64,000 bases of DNA from Arthrobacter ulcerisalmonis (lineage in GTDB: Bacteria > Actinomycetota > Actinomycetes > Actinomycetales > Micrococcaceae). The stretch is taken from positions 1-64,000 of the forward strand of contig NZ_UXAU01000010.1 in NCBI RefSeq assembly GCF_900609065.1. The letters run 5' to 3'. Numbering within the stretch: position 1 is the first letter of the stretch; each line of letters starts with the position of its first letter. The notes beneath the pieces were generated by a model. That model worked only from the letters and a program-made list of their open reading frames with translations. It made no database searches and was not told the DNA's origin. Positions 43,701-51,997 of the stretch are shown piece after piece. A program made the position numbers and the translations under genes.

Positions 43701-43744
43701 GCGAGAACAGCCACCGTAAAGTGCACGGCCAGGACTGTAATCAA
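40697..43744 (-). CDS. mrpA: Na+/H+ antiporter subunit MrpA fused with MrpB
   Basis: About 1015 residues. The N-terminal 800 form a NuoL-like MrpA with about 20 membrane segments ([17 protein letters not shown] near 136 and [29 protein letters not shown] near 235). The C-terminus contains MrpB ([33 protein letters not shown]). The best start is TTG 43744 (LITVLAVHF), with GGAG 6 nt upstream; the open frame reaches TTG 43855, but a -10 TAAACT at 43827-43822 lies inside that extension. First gene of mrpA-C-D-E-F-G. Confidence 0.93.
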   Translation of the reverse strand: [1015 protein letters not shown]

Positions 43745-43937
43745 GGGCTTCTCCGCAACGTCAGGAATTCGATGGTCAAAAGTTGGAGCAGGCGGCAAAA
43801 ATGTTGGGTTTGGGAGACTCCAGTTTATCAACTCCCCGCGCCCAATCCTTAACAAAGCGCCGCAACAGGCGCATAATGCCCCGGCATGACGGGGCGTTGC
43901 GGGTCAGCTGTTCGCCACAGGCGGATACGATGCAGCT

Positions 43938-45341
43938 ATGAACAGCGCGAATGCGTCTGAAGCCGCGCAGCCGGCCTCCGAACTCGACTCCGGCAACCAG
44001 GTTTCCAGCAAGGGAAGAATCGTGGCATGGGCGGCGTGGGACTGGGGCTCTGCGGCCTTCAATGCGGTCATGACCACCTTTGTCTTCACCGTCTACCTGA
44101 CCTCGAACGCGTTTGGTGGCGAAGACCAGGCCTCGGCTGTCCTTGGCGGCGCATTGGCCATCGCCGGCTTGGCGATTGCCCTGCTGGCACCTGTCACCGG
44201 GCAGCGTTCGGACGCCGGCGGCAGGCGGAAGCTGTGGCTCGGCGTCAACACTGCGGCCGTGGCTGTGCTCACTGCCCTGTGCTTCTTCGTCTACCCGGAA
44301 CCCGAGTTCCTGCTCCTGGGCGTCTCCCTGATCGCGTTAGGCAACATCTTCTTTGAGTTTGCCGGTGTGAACTACAACGCCATGCTGGTGCAGATCTCAA
44401 CACCAGCAAACATCGGCAAGGTCAGCGGCATCGGCTGGGGCGCCGGCTACCTGGGCGGCATTGTTGCGCTCCTGGTGGTCCTGCAACTGTTTGTGCAGCC
44501 CAGCTTTGTTTGGTTTGGCGCTTCCACGGATGCCAGCCTGAACATTCGGCTGGTGGCAGTTTTCTCCGCGCTGTGGTTCTTCATCTTCGCCCTGCCCGTC
44601 CTCTTCGCGGTCCCCGAGATTCCAGCGCCGACCAAATCGGCAAAGCTGGGCTTCATCGCCAGTTACGGGCTGCTGTTACGCCGGATCAAGGCGATGTACA
44701 AGACCAGCCCACACACCATCTATTTCCTGCTGGCGAGCGCCGTGTTCCGCGACGGGCTTGCTGCGGTGTTCACTTTTGGCGGCATCATCGCTGCGGGCAC
44801 CTTTGGCTTCAGCCTCCCCCAGGTCATCTTCTTCGCCATTTTCGGCAACGTGGTGGCAGCAGTGGGCGCCGTGGTGGGCGGCTTCCTGGATGACAAGGTG
44901 GGGCCCAAGGCAGTGATCGTCGTGTCGTTGCTGGGCCTGCTGGTTGCCGGCACCGTCATCCTGGTCCTCGGCAATGCCGACTACACCTTCTTTGGCATGG
45001 CGTGGGCGGGCAGCACCACGTTCTGGGTGTTTGGGCTCTTCCTCTGCCTGTTCGTGGGTCCGGCCCAGTCGTCGTCGCGCGCTTACCTGGCGCGGCTGGC
45101 ACCGCACGGCGAATCCGGCGAACTCTTTGGCCTGTACGCCACCACCGGCCGCGCCGTCAGTTTCCTGGCACCGGCCCTCTTCACCCTCTGCATCGCGGTA
45201 GCCACGCCCCTGGTAGCGGACGGCGAGGCGCAACGGTGGGGGATTCTGGGCATCATGGTGGTGCTGCTGGCTGGCCTGCTGGTGTTGCTGCCGGTGAAGT
45301 CGCCCGCCAAGGCGCCGATCGCCGTCGTTCCTGCCTCCTGA
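43938..45341 (+). CDS. MFS transporter, UMF1 (Atg22-like) family
   Basis: A 467-residue membrane protein with about 12 segments. The start KGRIVAWAAWDWGSAAFNAVMTTFVFTVYL (near residues 25-54) is the hallmark of the UMF1/Atg22-like group, together with ALGNIFFEFAGVNYNAMLVQISTPANIGKVSGIGWGAGYLGGI. Eukaryotic Atg22 releases amino acids from vacuoles; bacterial substrates are unknown. It is divergent from the Mrp operon by 193 nt and precedes the KhtT/KhtU pair by 66 nt on the same strand. Confidence 0.9.
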   Translation: MNSANASEAAQPASELDSGNQVSSKGRIVAWAAWDWGSAAFNAVMTTFVFTVYLTSNAFGGEDQASAVLGGALAIAGLAIALLAPVTGQRSDAGGRRKLWLGVNTAAVAVLTALCFFVYPEPEFLLLGVSLIALGNIFFEFAGVNYNAMLVQISTPANIGKVSGIGWGAGYLGGIVALLVVLQLFVQPSFVWFGASTDASLNIRLVAVFSALWFFIFALPVLFAVPEIPAPTKSAKLGFIASYGLLLRRIKAMYKTSPHTIYFLLASAVFRDGLAAVFTFGGIIAAGTFGFSLPQVIFFAIFGNVVAAVGAVVGGFLDDKVGPKAVIVVSLLGLLVAGTVILVLGNADYTFFGMAWAGSTTFWVFGLFLCLFVGPAQSSSRAYLARLAPHGESGELFGLYATTGRAVSFLAPALFTLCIAVATPLVADGEAQRWGILGIMVVLLAGLLVLLPVKSPAKAPIAVVPAS

Positions 45342-45407
45342 GGACCTGGTACGGGGACACCTACCGGCCCGCCCCACGGACGGGTTCAGAGTTATAGGCT
45401 TTAGCCC

Positions 45408-45890
45408 ATGAACGTGGATGAGACAGACCTTCCGGGCCTCGGCCGGCGGAAGGATTTCATGACGGCGACGGGTCGCCGGATTGGCGTAGTGGAATTGCGG
45501 GAAGGCCAGACGGAACTGATCGTCTCCACGTGGGACGATCCCGATACCTGCCAGGCTTCCATCCCGCTGACCAGCGACGAAGCCGCCACCCTGGGCAATC
45601 TCCTGGGCGGCCAGCACCTTGCCATGAAACTCGCAGAAGAACACCGGGAGATCCCCGGGATCGTGACCCGGCAATTCTCGATCGCCCCCGGCTCACCCTT
45701 CCAGGACCAGCCCATGGGCAAAGCCAGCATCCGGACCCGGTGCGGGGTGTCCATCGTGGCCATCATGCGCGAGGGCGAAGTCCTGCCCTCCCCTGCTCCA
45801 GACGCAGTCCTGCACACCGGGGACTTGTTGGTTGCAGTTGGCACCCAGGAGGGCCTCGACTCAGCGGCCAATATCCTGCGCAACGGCTGA
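45408..45890 (+). CDS. khtT: Cation:proton antiporter regulatory subunit (KhtT-like)
   Basis: A 160-residue soluble protein. Residues about 80-158 are a TrkA_C domain (IAPGSPFQDQPMGKASIRTRCGVSIVAIMREGEVLPSP, then LHTGDLLVAVGTQEGL) that binds nucleotides such as cyclic di-AMP in related proteins. The N-terminal half (GVVELREGQTELIVSTW) is the KhtT-type beta domain. It probably gates the K+/H+ antiporter encoded 5 nt downstream. Start ATG 45408. Confidence 0.88.
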   Translation: MNVDETDLPGLGRRKDFMTATGRRIGVVELREGQTELIVSTWDDPDTCQASIPLTSDEAATLGNLLGGQHLAMKLAEEHREIPGIVTRQFSIAPGSPFQDQPMGKASIRTRCGVSIVAIMREGEVLPSPAPDAVLHTGDLLVAVGTQEGLDSAANILRNG

Positions 45891-45895
45891 CGCCT

Positions 45896-47095
45896 GTGGA
45901 CCCATTGGCCTTGACCCTGGTTGAACTGGGGGCCGTTGTCTTCTGCCTGGGCCTCCTGGCTCGACTGGCAGGGCGGATCGGCATGTCCCCCATCCCGTTC
46001 TATCTCTTGGGCGGCCTTGCTTTTGGTGCTGGCGGCATCATCAAACTCGATGGCATGAAGGAGTTTGCGCACCTCTCCGGCGAGATCGGCGTGATCCTGC
46101 TCCTGTTAATGCTTGGTTTGGAATATACGGCTCGTGAGCTGTTTACCGGGCTGCGCAGGTCTTGGCAGGCCGGCGTGCTGGACCTGGTGTTGAACTTCGT
46201 CCCCGGGGCCGCGCTGGCGCTGCTGCTCGGCTGGGGTGGTGTGGGGGCCATGGTGATGGGCGGCGTGACGTACATATCGTCGTCCGGTATCGCCGCCAAG
46301 GTGATGACGGACCTTGGCCGGTTGGGTAACCGCGAGACGCCAGTGGTCCTCTCGATCCTGGTGTTCGAGGACCTGGCCATGGCGGTCTACCTCCCCATCC
46401 TGACGGCCACTCTGGCAGGCGTCAGCTTCCTGGGCGGCCTCACGGCCGTGGGGATCGCGCTTGCTGTGGTGACCCTGGTGCTGATGGTGGCCCTCCGGCA
46501 CGGACATCGGGTATCCAAGGCAGTACACAGCGAGAATTCCGAGGTGTTCCTGCTGAACCTGCTGGGAGCCGCACTCCTGGTGGCTGGCGTGGCGTCGGCC
46601 ATGCAAGTCTCGGCCGCTGTGGGCGCATTCATGCTGGGCATCGCAATTTCCGGCGCCACGGCACACAACGCCACCCGCATCCTGGAACCCCTGCGCGACC
46701 TGTTTGCGGCGATCTTCTTCGTCGCCTTCGGGCTGAACACGGACCCTACGTCCATTCCGCCGGTGCTTGGTTGGGCGCTGGTCTTGGCCATTGTCACCGC
46801 GGCTACCAAGATGCTGACCGGCATCTGGGCCGCGAAGCGCGCCGGGATCGCCCGGCCCGGCCGCTTCCGGGCCGGCGCTGCGCTGATTGCGCGTGGCGAG
46901 TTCTCGATTGTCATCGCCGGGCTCGCTGTGGCCTCCGGCGTGGTTCCCGCCGACCTCGCGGCCCTTGCCACCGCGTACGTGCTGATCATGGCCGTCTTGG
47001 GGCCGCTGGCCGCCCGCTATGTGGAGCCGGTAGTCAAAGCCTTCGCCGCTCGGCCGCAGCGCCCCAACGAAGGCGTGGTTCCCGCGCGGGGCTGA
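45896..47095 (+). CDS. khtU: Cation:proton antiporter (KhtU/CPA2-like)
   Basis: A 399-residue CPA2 membrane antiporter with about 12 segments. It has [39 protein letters not shown] (about 5-43) and motifs ELTARELFT-like and AALIARGEFSIVIAGLAVASG (near 325-345). GTG 45896 is chosen because it directly follows the khtT stop after 5 nt; the longer open frame to 45530 lies inside khtT. With KhtT it probably exports K+ for H+. It joins Mrp in a monovalent-cation cluster. Confidence 0.91.
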   Translation: MDPLALTLVELGAVVFCLGLLARLAGRIGMSPIPFYLLGGLAFGAGGIIKLDGMKEFAHLSGEIGVILLLLMLGLEYTARELFTGLRRSWQAGVLDLVLNFVPGAALALLLGWGGVGAMVMGGVTYISSSGIAAKVMTDLGRLGNRETPVVLSILVFEDLAMAVYLPILTATLAGVSFLGGLTAVGIALAVVTLVLMVALRHGHRVSKAVHSENSEVFLLNLLGAALLVAGVASAMQVSAAVGAFMLGIAISGATAHNATRILEPLRDLFAAIFFVAFGLNTDPTSIPPVLGWALVLAIVTAATKMLTGIWAAKRAGIARPGRFRAGAALIARGEFSIVIAGLAVASGVVPADLAALATAYVLIMAVLGPLAARYVEPVVKAFAARPQRPNEGVVPARG

Positions 47096-47178
47096 GTCGC
47101 CGGCGTCGTGAGCGGCCTCCAGGACCATGGACCGGCGTCGCGATTTCCGCTGCGGGACGGACGACGGCGGCTGGCCGG

Positions 47179-47754
47179 CTAGATCTCGGTGCGGTGGAAG
47201 TTGAGGTGGCTGCGGCTGGCCGTGGGGCCGCGCTGGCCCTGGTACCGGTTGCCGTAGGCGCCTGAGCCGTAGGGGTGCTCTGCCGCGGAGGTGAGCCGGA
47301 AGAAGCAGAGCTGACCGATTTTCATACCCGGCCACAGCTTGATGGGCAGCGTGGCCATGTTGGAGAGCTCCAGCGTGACGTGGCCGGAGAAGCCGGGGTC
47401 AATAAACCCGGCGGTGGAGTGCGTCAGGAGGCCCAGCCGGCCCAGGGACGACTTGCCTTCGAGGCGTGCGGCGACGTCGTCGGGCAGGGTGACGGTCTCA
47501 TACGTGGAGCCGAGGACGAACTCCCCCGGGTGCAGGATGAACGCCTCGCCTTGCTCAACTTCCACCAGTCGGGTGAGCTCGGGCTGTTCCTGCGCCGGAT
47601 CGATGTGGGCGTACTTGTGGTTGTCGAAAAGCCGGAAGAACTTGTCGATCCGGACGTCCACGGACGACGGTTGGATCATCGCCGGCTCGAACGGTTCCAG
47701 CACGATTCGTTGGGAGTCTATTTCGGCACGTATATCGCGGTCAGAGATCAGCAC
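47179..47754 (-). CDS. dcd: dCTP deaminase
   Basis: Converts dCTP to dUTP, and in actinobacterial enzymes also hydrolyses it to dUMP for thymidylate synthesis. The 191-residue protein has the trimeric dUTPase-like fold with [31 protein letters not shown] near 111-141 (catalytic Glu in TLELS) and the N-terminal [13 protein letters not shown]. Length matches the family. It is divergent from the CAP/FG-GAP gene across 132 nt. Confidence 0.96.
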   Translation of the reverse strand: MLISDRDIRAEIDSQRIVLEPFEPAMIQPSSVDVRIDKFFRLFDNHKYAHIDPAQEQPELTRLVEVEQGEAFILHPGEFVLGSTYETVTLPDDVAARLEGKSSLGRLGLLTHSTAGFIDPGFSGHVTLELSNMATLPIKLWPGMKIGQLCFFRLTSAAEHPYGSGAYGNRYQGQRGPTASRSHLNFHRTEI

Positions 47755-47795
47755 GCTCCCAAATTACCGCATTGACTGTGAGCGGGCATTTTTCG

Positions 47796-47824
47796 TTGTT
47801 GCAAGAGCCTGGTGGGGCTAATGT
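47796..47824 (+). promoter_or_regulatory. Candidate promoter of the CAP/FG-GAP gene
   Basis: TTGTTG (47796-47801), a 17-nt spacer and TAATGT (47819-47824) make a good -35/-10 pair. Transcription would start near 47831. This places the start codon GTG 47887 after a 56-nt leader and rules against the longer frame beginning at 47812. Confidence 0.5.
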
Positions 47825-47886
47825 TACAGAAGATACTTGGCGCCGGATGGTCTCCCGGATGGCCCAACCTACCCTGGGGATATTTC

Positions 47887-49734
47887 GTGAATAAATTCGT
47901 GGCGCCTGCCTGTGTCGGCATGCTCTGTGCGTTGGCGTTGGTCTCATCCACTGCGGGCACGGTCCCGGACCGGCTGGTTGGGCAGCAGTCCGCGGTCTCG
48001 GCGGGTCCGTTGACGGACAGCTCGACCGCACCGGCGTCCGACGACGGCGCGTCCGCCCCTGTGCCAAACACCGGTGGAGTGCCGCTTGAGGCCGCCGCTA
48101 GCGCCGGGCAGCAGGACCAGCCAGCCGGGCCCGCAGCCAGTACCGCGAAACGTGACCCGGGAGTGCTGGGCGCGCCCCGTCCGGCTACCGTTGCCCCCGC
48201 CGTTATAGCTCCTTCCGAGGTCGAGCCCGTCGGTTCGAAACCAGCACCTGCACCGGCCACGGCGCCCGCGCCAACCCCAGCACCCGCGCCAACCCCGCCG
48301 CCCGCCGGGCCCGCAGCCGAGCAGCCCACTGTTGTGCCGCCGTCGGAGGTTCCGGTGCCTGACGTGCCGTCCATCGACCCTCTTTGGGGTCCGGATGGCG
48401 AGGCCCAGGCCCCCAACCAGGTTAGGCGCTTCGCAGCACCTGAGGCGGCCCCCGCAGAAGCGCCACCAGCGGCACGCGCCTTGGTGGCCGACAGCAACGC
48501 GGCAGCAATCCTGACGGTCTTCACCAAAATCAACGAATACCGCGCCTCGCGGGGCCTCAACCCGCTGAAGTACAACGCCACGGTGGCTGGCCTGGCGCAG
48601 GAATGGTCCAACAACATCGCGTCCCGGGAAGTCATCGAACACCGGGCCAACTTCTGGACCGACCCCCGGGCGCTGAAGCCGAATAACGGAGCCGGCGAGG
48701 TCATTGCCATCCGCACCGACCGGGACGCCGCCCAGCTCGTTGAATGGTGGAAGGGGTCGCCGGGCCACAACGCGATGCTCCTTGATCCGCGCTTCAACGT
48801 CATGGGCGCGGGCATCACCTACACCGATCGGCAATACAGAATCTGGGGCGTGGTCAATTTCTTCGGCTACACCACCCTCCCCGCAGGCACCACGAATGGC
48901 CCCGGTGGGAGCGTTGCCCCGCCGGTAACGCCGACACCAACGACTAACCTCTGCGAGGCCATCCCCAACAACGCGCCGCCCAGGTGGATCCTTTCCGGCG
49001 CCGCGATCAAGGGCCCGGCTGACCTGGTCTCCATCAACGGGTCCGGCCAGCTGATCAACCGGCCGGCAACCGGTCCGCGAACGTACGGCGCGGGCCAAGT
49101 TATTGGTTCTGGCTTTGGCAGTGCCAAAGAAGTCTTTGTGACGGACTGGAACCTGGACGGCGCCTACGATCTCCTCACCCAGTGGAACAACGGCGAGCTG
49201 ACGCTTCATGCCGGAAAACCTGGCGGCGGCTTTGAAGCTCCGGTCACCTTGGGCCGAAGCGGCTGGCAGCCGCTCACCTTGACCGTTGGCCCCTGGTGCG
49301 ACAGCAACAGATTTCCACAGATTCTGGCCTTGGACGGGGCCGGGAACCTCTATCACTACCCCAACAAGGGCATGGGCGACCTATCCGTTCGTTCTGCCGT
49401 GGGCACCGTAGGTGCCGCCAAGAAGCTGGCCATGGTTGACTACGACGCCGATGGCTTCCAGGACGTCGTCGCGCTCCGCGCCGACGGCTCAGCCCAGCTC
49501 TTCCGAGGCTCGGGAACCACCGCCTTCCGCGCGGAGGCACGTCCTGTCGTCGCGACAGGGTGGGGTGATGTCACCGGCATCAGGGCGCTGCGTGGCGTGA
49601 CGGCGCAAAACTCGATAGGCCTAGCCCTGCGACGGGCCGGCGACGTGGTGCAGTACTGGGACTTGAGCACCGGCAAGCTGGCCTCGCCGTCGAACATTGC
49701 TGGTCCCTGGACCGGACTGCGCCTGGCGCAGTAG
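47887..49734 (+). CDS. Secreted CAP-domain protein with FG-GAP repeats
   Basis: About 615 residues. A signal peptide (VNKFVAPACVGMLCALALVSSTAG) is followed by a long disordered Ala/Pro/Thr-rich stretch (about 30-200). The CAP/SCP domain (about 207-338) includes RASRGLNPLKYNATVAGLAQEWSNNI, EHRANFW and SPGHNAMLLDPRFNVMGAGI. Two or more FG-GAP/VCBS repeats (DWNLDGAYDLL near 418, DYDADGFQDVV near 518) form a probable beta-propeller. Likely extracellular or cell-wall-associated; function unknown, perhaps binding a glycan or lipid. Confidence 0.88.
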   Translation: MNKFVAPACVGMLCALALVSSTAGTVPDRLVGQQSAVSAGPLTDSSTAPASDDGASAPVPNTGGVPLEAAASAGQQDQPAGPAASTAKRDPGVLGAPRPATVAPAVIAPSEVEPVGSKPAPAPATAPAPTPAPAPTPPPAGPAAEQPTVVPPSEVPVPDVPSIDPLWGPDGEAQAPNQVRRFAAPEAAPAEAPPAARALVADSNAAAILTVFTKINEYRASRGLNPLKYNATVAGLAQEWSNNIASREVIEHRANFWTDPRALKPNNGAGEVIAIRTDRDAAQLVEWWKGSPGHNAMLLDPRFNVMGAGITYTDRQYRIWGVVNFFGYTTLPAGTTNGPGGSVAPPVTPTPTTNLCEAIPNNAPPRWILSGAAIKGPADLVSINGSGQLINRPATGPRTYGAGQVIGSGFGSAKEVFVTDWNLDGAYDLLTQWNNGELTLHAGKPGGGFEAPVTLGRSGWQPLTLTVGPWCDSNRFPQILALDGAGNLYHYPNKGMGDLSVRSAVGTVGAAKKLAMVDYDADGFQDVVALRADGSAQLFRGSGTTAFRAEARPVVATGWGDVTGIRALRGVTAQNSIGLALRRAGDVVQYWDLSTGKLASPSNIAGPWTGLRLAQ

Positions 49735-49757
49735 GTCACGGGCCTCAGTGCGCGCGG

Positions 49758-50219
49758 TCAGGCGGCGGTCTGCAACTCCATGACCATCCGCAGGTTCTCC
49801 AACTGGGCTACGTCCGAGCGGAGGCCTCGCTGGATCAGCCTGCCACCGAACGCGGACCGGTTGAGGAAGCTGAACACGCCTTCCGGAACGGTGGCCAAGG
49901 CAAACCGGACTCGGGTCCCTTCGGCTTCGGAACTCAGATAGTAGCCACCCAGCCGCTGCGCGGGTCCAGAGACTGTCCGGAACTGGATCTCAGCCCCGGG
50001 GCGCGCCTCGGTGATTTCAAGTTCGGCCGGAATGCTCAGGCCTGATCTCCCCGCCACCATCTGGCGGTAGACGGCGCCTTTGGTCCCGGCTGAGCCCCGG
50101 GCTAGTTTCACCGTGCGGACACCGTCCCGCCACAGTGGAAGATTGGTCGCCTCCAGCAGGTACAGGTACACGGCCATGGCGTCACGCCGGATGAGGACCT
50201 CGTACTCTGCGGTTGCCAT
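49758..50219 (-). CDS. SRPBCC (START/Bet v1-like) family protein
   Basis: A 153-residue soluble protein with the polyketide-cyclase/dehydrase-like fold. The N-terminal EYEVLIRRDAMAVYLYLLEATNLPLWRDGVRTVKLARGS and central YYLSSEAEGTRVRFALATVPEGVF form the helix-grip pattern with a hydrophobic cavity. Such proteins bind lipids or small hydrophobic ligands; ligand unknown. It is convergent with the CAP gene (23-nt gap) and divergent from the tRNA. Confidence 0.87.
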   Translation of the reverse strand: MATAEYEVLIRRDAMAVYLYLLEATNLPLWRDGVRTVKLARGSAGTKGAVYRQMVAGRSGLSIPAELEITEARPGAEIQFRTVSGPAQRLGGYYLSSEAEGTRVRFALATVPEGVFSFLNRSAFGGRLIQRGLRSDVAQLENLRMVMELQTAA

Positions 50220-50457
50220 GGACTCTTCCTGCTGTTGCTGGTTGGGATACGTGTACTCGCGTCCCCCAACGCTGCTACCTTTTCAGGCTAACCAGCGCGG
50301 TGGGCCCTGTCCTACTCGACGCCGGGGACGTTATTGAAGAGTTACTGGATGACACAGCACCGTGACCTTTCGCTGCTGGTCCAGAGGGGCCAGAAACTGA
50401 GGTATGGTGAAACTCGTTGTTTTCGCTGGGATTTCTTCCATTTATGGGCTCCCCGCG

Positions 50458-50531
50458 CGGCTGTAGCTCAATGGTAGAGCGCTAGCTTCCCAAGCTTGAT
50501 ACGCGGGTTCGATTCCCGTCAGCCGCTCCAC
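50458..50531 (+). tRNA. tRNA-Gly (CCC)
   Basis: A complete cloverleaf with 7-bp acceptor GCGGCTG/CAGCCGC, D arm GCTC/GAGC, anticodon loop TTCCCAA (anticodon CCC), T arm GCGGG/CCCGT around TTCGATT, discriminator T and an encoded CCA (50529-50531). The second pair of the anticodon stem (CTAGC/GCTTG) is a U-U mismatch. The rest is regular, so I read it as functional. Confidence 0.95.
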
Positions 50532-50641
50532 ATTTCTTGCCGCCACTCGCGCCGGCAGCCAGCTCTCCCGTCCGGCCATTAGGTCCCCCCCGTGTAGGGT
50601 CGGAAGCCTGGAACCGCTTCGGTTCCGCTACAGGAGCAATC

Positions 50642-50782
50642 ATGGCTGACAAGTCCCCGCGTCAAGCAGCATCCAAAAAAGCCGGCAAGTCCATCAAGGA
50701 AAAGCGCGCAGACAAAAGGGCCGCCTCCGCGCCGGCCAGCTCCATTGACACCACCTCCAGCAAGGCAGCCAAAAAGAAGTGA
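50642..50782 (+). CDS. Tiny Lys/Ala-rich protein (46 aa)
   Basis: A 46-residue, strongly basic protein, MADKSPRQAASKKAGKSIKEKRADKRAAS and an Ala/Ser/Lys tail ending KAAKKK. Its composition resembles the Lys/Ala-rich tails of histone-like or ribosome-associated proteins. I do not recognise a family. A good ribosome binding site (ACAGGAG) precedes ATG 50642, and its TGA overlaps the GTG of carboxyethylornithine synthase (GTGA), so the two are coupled. Probably a real small protein. Confidence 0.65.
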   Translation: MADKSPRQAASKKAGKSIKEKRADKRAASAPASSIDTTSSKAAKKK

Positions 50783-51960
50783 GCGGCCAACCGACCCAGC
50801 TGAGCCTGGGCGTCCTGGCCTCCACGCGGAAACCTGACGAACGCCGTCTCCCTATCCACCCGCTGCATTTTGACCGGATCCCTGCGGAACTCCGGGCAAA
50901 TATCATCCTGGAGCAGGGCTACGGCGAGCGGTTCGGCGTCGGAGATGACCATTTGGCGGCCCTGGTGGGCAAAATCGCCACCAGGGAGGCACTGCTGGCG
51001 GAAGCCGACGTCGTACTCCTGCCGAAACCGCAGCCGGAAGACCTGGCGGAACTCCGGGACGGCCAGGTCTTGTGGGGATGGCCGCACTGTGTCCAAGATC
51101 GGGCCATCACCCAGTTGGCCATTGACAAGAAACTGACCCTGATCGCGTTTGAGGCCATGAACCACTGGGCCAGCGACGGTGGGTTCGGCCTTCACGTCTT
51201 CCACAAGAATAACGAACTGGCCGGCTACTGTTCGGTGCTGCACGCCCTGGCGCTCACGGGTTCCACCGGCGACTATGGCCGCCGGCTCAGCGCCGTGGTG
51301 ATCGGTTTTGGTGCCACCGCCCGCGGTGCGGTGACCGCGTTGAACGCCCACGGAATCCACGACGTGCAGGTGCTCACCAACCGCGGAATCGCTGCGGTGG
51401 GCGCCCCGATCCACTCAGTGAACATCGTCCAGTTTGACCACGACGACGAAGCCCCCTTCCTGAGCCAGGTCATCACCGAGCGGGGCCGGCTGCCGTTGGC
51501 GCCGTTCCTGGCGGAAAGCGACATTGTGGTCAACTGCACGCTGCAGGATCCCAACAATCCACTCACGTACCTCCGGACCGAAGACCTTGAGGCCTTCAGC
51601 CCCGGAAGCCTGATCGTGGACGTCTCCTGCGACGACGGTATGGGGTTCAGCTGGGCGCGCTCCACCACCTTTGCCGAACCGATGTTCACGGTGGGCCAGC
51701 ACATCAACTACTACGCGGTAGATCACAGCCCGTCCTACCTCTGGAATTCTTCCAGCTGGGAGATCAGCCAAGCCCTGTTGCCGTTCCTCGAACCCGTCAT
51801 GGGTGGTCCGGCTGAATGGGACCGTAACGAGACCTTGGCTCGGGCCATCGAAATTCGCGCCGGGGTTGTCCTGAACAAGGACGTACTTGAGTTCCAACAG
51901 CGGGAGGCGGACTATCCGCACGCCGCCAAGACTCAGGACGGTGCCAGCTTCCGGGAGTAG
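50779..51960 (+). CDS. N5-(carboxyethyl)ornithine synthase
   Basis: A 393-residue NADPH-dependent opine-dehydrogenase-like enzyme that condenses pyruvate with ornithine (or lysine). It is distantly related to alanine dehydrogenase and shows LGVLASTRKPDERRLPIHP at the start, HVFHKNNELAGYCSVLHAL near residue 137 and LSAVVIGFGATARGAVTALNAHG near 174 (GxGxxxxG nucleotide loop). Its GTG overlaps the small-protein stop by 4 nt. The product is a modified amino acid of uncertain role. It may act on a related substrate. Confidence 0.9.
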   Translation: MSGQPTQLSLGVLASTRKPDERRLPIHPLHFDRIPAELRANIILEQGYGERFGVGDDHLAALVGKIATREALLAEADVVLLPKPQPEDLAELRDGQVLWGWPHCVQDRAITQLAIDKKLTLIAFEAMNHWASDGGFGLHVFHKNNELAGYCSVLHALALTGSTGDYGRRLSAVVIGFGATARGAVTALNAHGIHDVQVLTNRGIAAVGAPIHSVNIVQFDHDDEAPFLSQVITERGRLPLAPFLAESDIVVNCTLQDPNNPLTYLRTEDLEAFSPGSLIVDVSCDDGMGFSWARSTTFAEPMFTVGQHINYYAVDHSPSYLWNSSSWEISQALLPFLEPVMGGPAEWDRNETLARAIEIRAGVVLNKDVLEFQQREADYPHAAKTQDGASFRE

Positions 51961-51997
51961 GGTCGAAAGAGAACTGAACCCGAAAGGAAGGACTGTC

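Noticed and set aside
42689-43852. 387-codon frame opposite mrpA
   Set aside because: Gln/His/Gly-rich antisense translation with no recognisable domain.
43745-43855. Longer MrpA N-terminus from TTG 43855
   Set aside because: It includes a -10 hexamer, and MrpA homology begins at LITVLAVHF.
50458-50531. tRNA pseudogene
   Set aside because: Only one stem mismatch; acceptor, D and T arms and the CCA end are intact.
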